Positions 7,331 to 9,859 of a DNA stretch of 9,859 nucleotides are shown here, one piece after another. The notes below the pieces were generated by a model. That model was not told where the DNA came from. It ran no database searches and worked only from the letters and a program-made list of their open reading frames with translations. This DNA comes from Desulfobacteraceae bacterium (GTDB lineage Bacteria; Desulfobacterota; Desulfobacteria; Desulfobacterales; Desulfosalsimonadaceae): NCBI GenBank assembly GCA_007131845.1, contig SLPT01000153.1:1-9859 (forward strand). Reading direction: 5' to 3'. The position numbers and the translations under genes are program-made. Positions within the stretch are counted from its first letter, which is position 1. Each line of letters starts with the position of its first letter.

Positions 7331-8503
7331 TTATTCAACCGTCCGCCCCCGGGTTCCGGCCCAGAACTGAATTACGCCCGCCGCCATGGAAACACCGGTC
7401 AGGAAAAAGGCGACCTCCAAAGACGCCAGATCCATTACAATACCTGCAAAAAGAGACCCCGCCAGCATGCCCATGGAGTGTCCGACGGTAATAAGCGCCA
7501 TGACCGTCCCCATGGCATTGTTCCGGTTTCCCCGCACCACCGCCAGGCCCATGACCGCCGGCATGGAAATTCCGCCGCCGATGCCAAAGACCAGCGTCGC
7601 TGCAAGCAGGCCATTAAACCCGTCCGCCTTGGCCATCAGCCCCATGGACAGGGCCACCACCACGCCGCCGGTCAGAACCATCCATTTTTTGCTCCACCGG
7701 TCGGAAAGGATACCCATGGGAACATGCATCAGCCCGCTAATGGCGACCCCCATCATGACCAGAAGCCCGATGGCGGAACTGGACAGGCCGAATTCAACGC
7801 TGCCGTGCACCGGTAAAAATCCCCAGACCGCACCAATGCAGGCCGTGTAGAGAAAACGAAAAAGAACCATGGAAACCAGCGTTGTATCGGCCATAAGCAG
7901 CCCCCATCGGACGGGGGCACGCCCGAGGGACGCGATTTTTTCCGAAGACACCGGGGGAAGCAGGCACAGGGAAAGAAAAAACGCCACAAGGGCCATGGCC
8001 GCCATGGAGCCGAAAGCCGTATCCATGCCGTAGTGATCGCGGATGACGCCGCCCATGAGGGGTCCCAGACTAAGCCCGATGAAAACGGACATATTGAAAA
8101 TGCCCATTGTCATCCCTTCCTTGCCCTTGGGCGTGATCTCTCCCACATAGGCCTGAGCTACGGGCATGATCATGGCCGACGCGATCCCCTGTATCAGCCG
8201 GATCACGATGAGCGTGTAAACCTGATGGGCCAGGATGAAAAACAGGGAGATGATAAAATAGAAAAACAGTCCCGCCACCAGAAAGGGCTTCCGGCCGTGG
8301 ATATCCGAAAGCCGCCCGAAAACAGGCAAAAAAATGGAGCGGGAGAGAGAAAACCCACCGAAAATCATGCCGATGAAAAACCCGCCGGCGCCAAGCTCCT
8401 TCGCGTAGACGGGAAGAAGCGGAACGACGATCCCCACCCCCGTGACCGTGGCGAACAGGGCGAAAAACAAGGTTACGAATATTTTGGTGTCAAGTTTGTT
8501 CAT
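7331..8503 (-). CDS. MFS transporter, drug/H+ antiporter (DHA1)-like
   Basis: 390-residue inner-membrane protein with about 12 hydrophobic segments, the usual length for the 12-TM major facilitator family. Motif A, GRLSDIHGRKP, lies at 63-73 between TM2 and TM3. Motif B, RLIQG (102-106) in TM4, carries the proton-relay arginine. The antiporter motif C, GPLMGG (147-152), lies in TM5. Motif C points to an exporter using the proton gradient, probably of small toxic or hydrophobic compounds; the substrate cannot be told. A second motif-A-like loop, GILSDRWSKK, opens the C-terminal half. The ATG at 8503 is 9 bases after the Smr stop, with no clear Shine-Dalgarno of its own, so translation may be coupled to Smr. 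The SatD-like gene follows after 45 bases. Confidence 0.9.
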   Translation of the reverse strand: MNKLDTKIFVTLFFALFATVTGVGIVVPLLPVYAKELGAGGFFIGMIFGGFSLSRSIFLPVFGRLSDIHGRKPFLVAGLFFYFIISLFFILAHQVYTLIVIRLIQGIASAMIMPVAQAYVGEITPKGKEGMTMGIFNMSVFIGLSLGPLMGGVIRDHYGMDTAFGSMAAMALVAFFLSLCLLPPVSSEKIASLGRAPVRWGLLMADTTLVSMVLFRFLYTACIGAVWGFLPVHGSVEFGLSSSAIGLLVMMGVAISGLMHVPMGILSDRWSKKWMVLTGGVVVALSMGLMAKADGFNGLLAATLVFGIGGGISMPAVMGLAVVRGNRNNAMGTVMALITVGHSMGMLAGSLFAGIVMDLASLEVAFFLTGVSMAAGVIQFWAGTRGRTVE

Positions 8504-8512
8504 TAATACCGG

Positions 8513-8845
8513 CTAATCGTCGTCCTTCCGGAGCCAGACCCGTGTCGCTCCCCAGCCGCCGGCCTCCGGCGGCGCATCCGAAAAATGATCCACTAGCCGA
8601 TGCTTCGCCAGTATGGACCCGACGCGCTTTTTTAGCACCCCCGTGCCTTTGCCATGGATAATGCGAACGGAATAGATCCCCTTTTCCAGGCAGGCCTCGA
8701 GATAATCGCCGATCAACGCATTGACCTCCTGCGGCCGGAATGTATGCAGGTCCAGTTCATCGGTGATGGGAATCTCGACCGGGTCCGGAAACCAATCCGG
8801 TTCGCCATCGTCTTTTTCATTGATGCCATCGTCGCCAGAAACCAT
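8513..8845 (-). CDS. Stand-alone Smr-domain protein
   Basis: 110 residues. An acidic N-terminal tail (1-30) precedes a Smr (small MutS-related) domain with both hallmark motifs: LDLH (31-34) and HGKGTGVLK (64-72), with a helix rich in acidic residues between them. Smr domains nick DNA or cleave RNA; they occur fused to MutS2 or, as here, alone. The ending (GGWGATRVWLRKDDD) is typical of short Smr proteins. The start at 8845 is supported by GGAG five bases upstream. It is the first gene of the minus-strand cluster, with the MFS gene starting 9 bases after its stop. Whether it acts on DNA or RNA cannot be decided from sequence. Confidence 0.9.
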   Translation of the reverse strand: MVSGDDGINEKDDGEPDWFPDPVEIPITDELDLHTFRPQEVNALIGDYLEACLEKGIYSVRIIHGKGTGVLKKRVGSILAKHRLVDHFSDAPPEAGGWGATRVWLRKDDD

Positions 8846-8850
8846 GTCCG

Positions 8851-8854
8851 CTCC
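8851..8854 (-). promoter_or_regulatory. Ribosome binding site of the Smr gene
   Basis: On the minus strand GGAG is followed by a 5-base spacer and then the ATG at 8845. This supports the chosen Smr start. An AT-rich stretch reading GCATAAAAC just upstream (about 8861-8869) could include a -10 box, but no matching -35 was found. Confidence 0.6.
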
Positions 8855-8919
8855 GTTACTGTTTTATGCAAATTACGATGAGTCGACCTTGACACACTCG
8901 TAAAAGATCGCGATCCGAG

Positions 8920-9059
8920 GGCTTTGTAAAGTTCAAGATCAAGGCTTGTGCAATTTCGAAGGATGCAGCGTACTTGGCGTACGTGTATGTCTACGAGGCG
9001 TAAGCCGCAAATTCTGAGAAATTGCGCGCAGGCGCAGATATTGGACTTTTTACAAAGTC
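8920..9059. repeat. Long imperfect palindrome between smr and plsY
   Basis: GGCTTTGTA at 8920-8928 pairs with TACAAAGTC at 9051-9059. Pairing continues inward with gaps: TTGTGCAATTTC at 8946-8957 against GAAATTGCGCGC at 9018-9029, and GCAGCGTAC at 8965-8973 against the reverse of CTACGAGGCGTAAGCCGC at about 8991-9008. Two small hairpins sit in the core: CGTAC-TTGGC-GTACG (8969-8983) and TACG-AGG-CGTA. Near-matching direct repeats flank the unit, AGTCGACCTTGA at 8881-8892 and AGTCGTCAACCTTGA at 9056-9070, as a mobile miniature element might leave. The whole 8846-9144 gap has no gene. It must also hold the divergent promoters for smr and plsY, which I could not place with confidence. Confidence 0.65.
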
Positions 9060-9127
9060 GTCAACCTTGATTTTTCCGTGCGATGTGTCACAATACCATA
9101 CCATGTACCGGTAGGGATTGAAACCGA

Positions 9128-9134
9128 AAGGAAA
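9128..9134 (+). promoter_or_regulatory. Ribosome binding site deciding the plsY start
   Basis: AAGGAAA lies 10 bases before the ATG at 9145. An in-frame TTG at 9118 would lengthen the protein by nine mostly polar residues, but the GGGA before it touches the TTG without a spacer. The ATG is therefore preferred. Confidence 0.6.
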
Positions 9135-9144
9135 CAGATCGTTT

Positions 9145-9756
9145 ATGGATATCGGCATTTCCGCTCTGATCGCTCTCACGGCGGGCGCGTACCTGTTTGG
9201 CGCCATCCCCTTCGGACTGCTTTTGGCAAAATATTTTCACAATACAGACCTTCGGCTCGTCGGCAGCGGCAACATCGGGGCCACCAACGCACGACGGGTG
9301 GGCGGATGGCCCCTGGGACTGGCAACGCTCGTGCTGGATGCGGCAAAAGGGGCCATACCGGCCGGCATCGCCCTTATGTTACTGGGCAAAGACGGCCACG
9401 CGGCCCAGGCGGCCATCTGCATCGTCGCTTTTGGGGCTTTTGCGGGGCATCTGTACCCGGTGTATCTGGGTTTTACAACCGGCGGGAAGGGGGTTTCGAC
9501 GGCGGGGGGCTGTTTTATGGCATTGTCTCCCTGGGCGCTTGCATCCGCCATAACCGTTTTCATCGTGGTGGCGGCACTGGGCCGCCGCGTGTCCGCTGCA
9601 TCCCTGGCGGCCGCGGCAACGCTTCCGGCGGCGGTTTTCCTGGCGGAAAACAGCATAATAATGGCAGCGGGCGCGGTTGTCTTTTCCGCTGCCGTCATCT
9701 GGCGCCACCGGGAGAACATCGCCCGGCTCGTCAATGGAACCGAACCCCGGCTATAG
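9145..9756 (+). CDS. plsY: Acyl-phosphate glycerol-3-phosphate acyltransferase PlsY
   Basis: 203-residue integral membrane enzyme that transfers the acyl group from acyl-phosphate to glycerol-3-phosphate, giving lysophosphatidic acid, the first step of bacterial phospholipid synthesis. It works with PlsX, which is not in this window. The N-terminal helix ends in the family signature GAIPFGLLLAK (19-29). Three conserved loops are present: GSGNIGATN (40-48), D65..KG69..P72, and GHLYP (101-105) with GGKGVST (113-119), which bind substrate and hold catalytic residues. In the third loop, the common F-K-GGKG is F-T-T-GGKG here, one residue longer and without the first lysine. About five to seven hydrophobic segments fit the family, as does the length. 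It reads away from smr and stands alone; the next gene is beyond the window. Confidence 0.95.
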   Translation: MDIGISALIALTAGAYLFGAIPFGLLLAKYFHNTDLRLVGSGNIGATNARRVGGWPLGLATLVLDAAKGAIPAGIALMLLGKDGHAAQAAICIVAFGAFAGHLYPVYLGFTTGGKGVSTAGGCFMALSPWALASAITVFIVVAALGRRVSAASLAAAATLPAAVFLAENSIIMAAGAVVFSAAVIWRHRENIARLVNGTEPRL

Positions 9757-9800
9757 TTAGTGGCCGAACGAAAACCAGGATTTTTCGTCAAGGTCAAGGA

Positions 9801-9859
9801 CGGTCGAAAATTTTAACCGCAGGAATACTTTGCGTATTTTGAGGATTAAAATTTGAGCC
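9801..9859. repeat. Palindromic repeat after plsY, cut by the window end
   Basis: Left arm 9801-9828 pairs with right arm 9834-9859 around the loop TTTGC (9829-9833). The inner stem AATAC/GTATT is perfect, and AAATTTTAA (about 9808-9816) pairs with TTAAAATTT (9846-9854). The left flank TCGTCAAGGTCAAGGACGG (9785-9803) has no visible partner because the window ends. I expect its reverse complement just beyond. Lying 45 bases after the plsY stop, it could also act as a transcription barrier, but no U-tract is seen. Its core matches the hairpin core of the 8920-9059 element in design. Confidence 0.6.

Noticed and set aside
8889..8894. Perfect TTGACA on the plus strand as a -35 box
   Set aside because: No -10-like hexamer lies 16-18 bases downstream (GATCCG is there). 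The match falls in the flanking repeat of the palindrome.
9118..9144. TTG start for plsY giving a 212-residue protein
   Set aside because: The purine stretch before the TTG has no spacer, while the ATG at 9145 has AAGGAAA at a workable distance and gives the usual family N-terminus.

Overview
The window reads as G+C-rich bacterial chromosome. Gene content and the style of the intergenic palindromes suggest a Desulfobacterota (deltaproteobacterial sulfate-reducer-like) genome. That placement rests on recognition of gene style only, not on a phylogenetic marker. Seven protein genes are supported. No rRNA, tRNA, CRISPR array, transposase or reverse transcriptase was seen.

Layout. Positions 1-271 are non-coding and hold a small inverted repeat. 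Positions 272-3778 (+) encode a 1168-residue fusion of an EndoQ-type PHP nuclease with a UvrD/PcrA-type superfamily 1 helicase, ending in a sliding-clamp-binding-like tail (QLTLF). Positions 3890-4636 (+) encode a PP2C-type Ser/Thr phosphatase. It is followed 45 bases later by 4682-6463 (+), a Ser/Thr kinase fused to a formylglycine-generating-enzyme/sulfatase-modifying-factor (FGE/SUMF1) type domain. These two form a probable phosphatase-kinase signalling pair.

The kinase converges, with an 18-base gap, on a minus-strand cluster read from 8845 down to 6482: a stand-alone Smr-domain protein, an MFS drug/H+ antiporter-like transporter, and a SatD-like protein with a C-terminal helix-turn-helix. 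Spacing is 9 and 45 bases, so one transcript is likely. At the right end, divergent from Smr, is plsY (9145-9756, +), the acyl-phosphate glycerol-3-phosphate acyltransferase of phospholipid synthesis.

The two gaps around plsY each hold a long imperfect palindrome (8920-9059, and one from about 9801 that the window edge cuts). Their cores share one hairpin design, a 5-bp stem with a TTKGC loop, and the stem bases differ in a compensatory way. This points to a dispersed structured repeat family.

The most interesting points are the EndoQ-helicase fusion with its putative clamp-binding tail, the kinase-SUMF1 fusion (which lacks the catalytic cysteine pair of true FGE) beside its phosphatase, and the two related palindromic elements.
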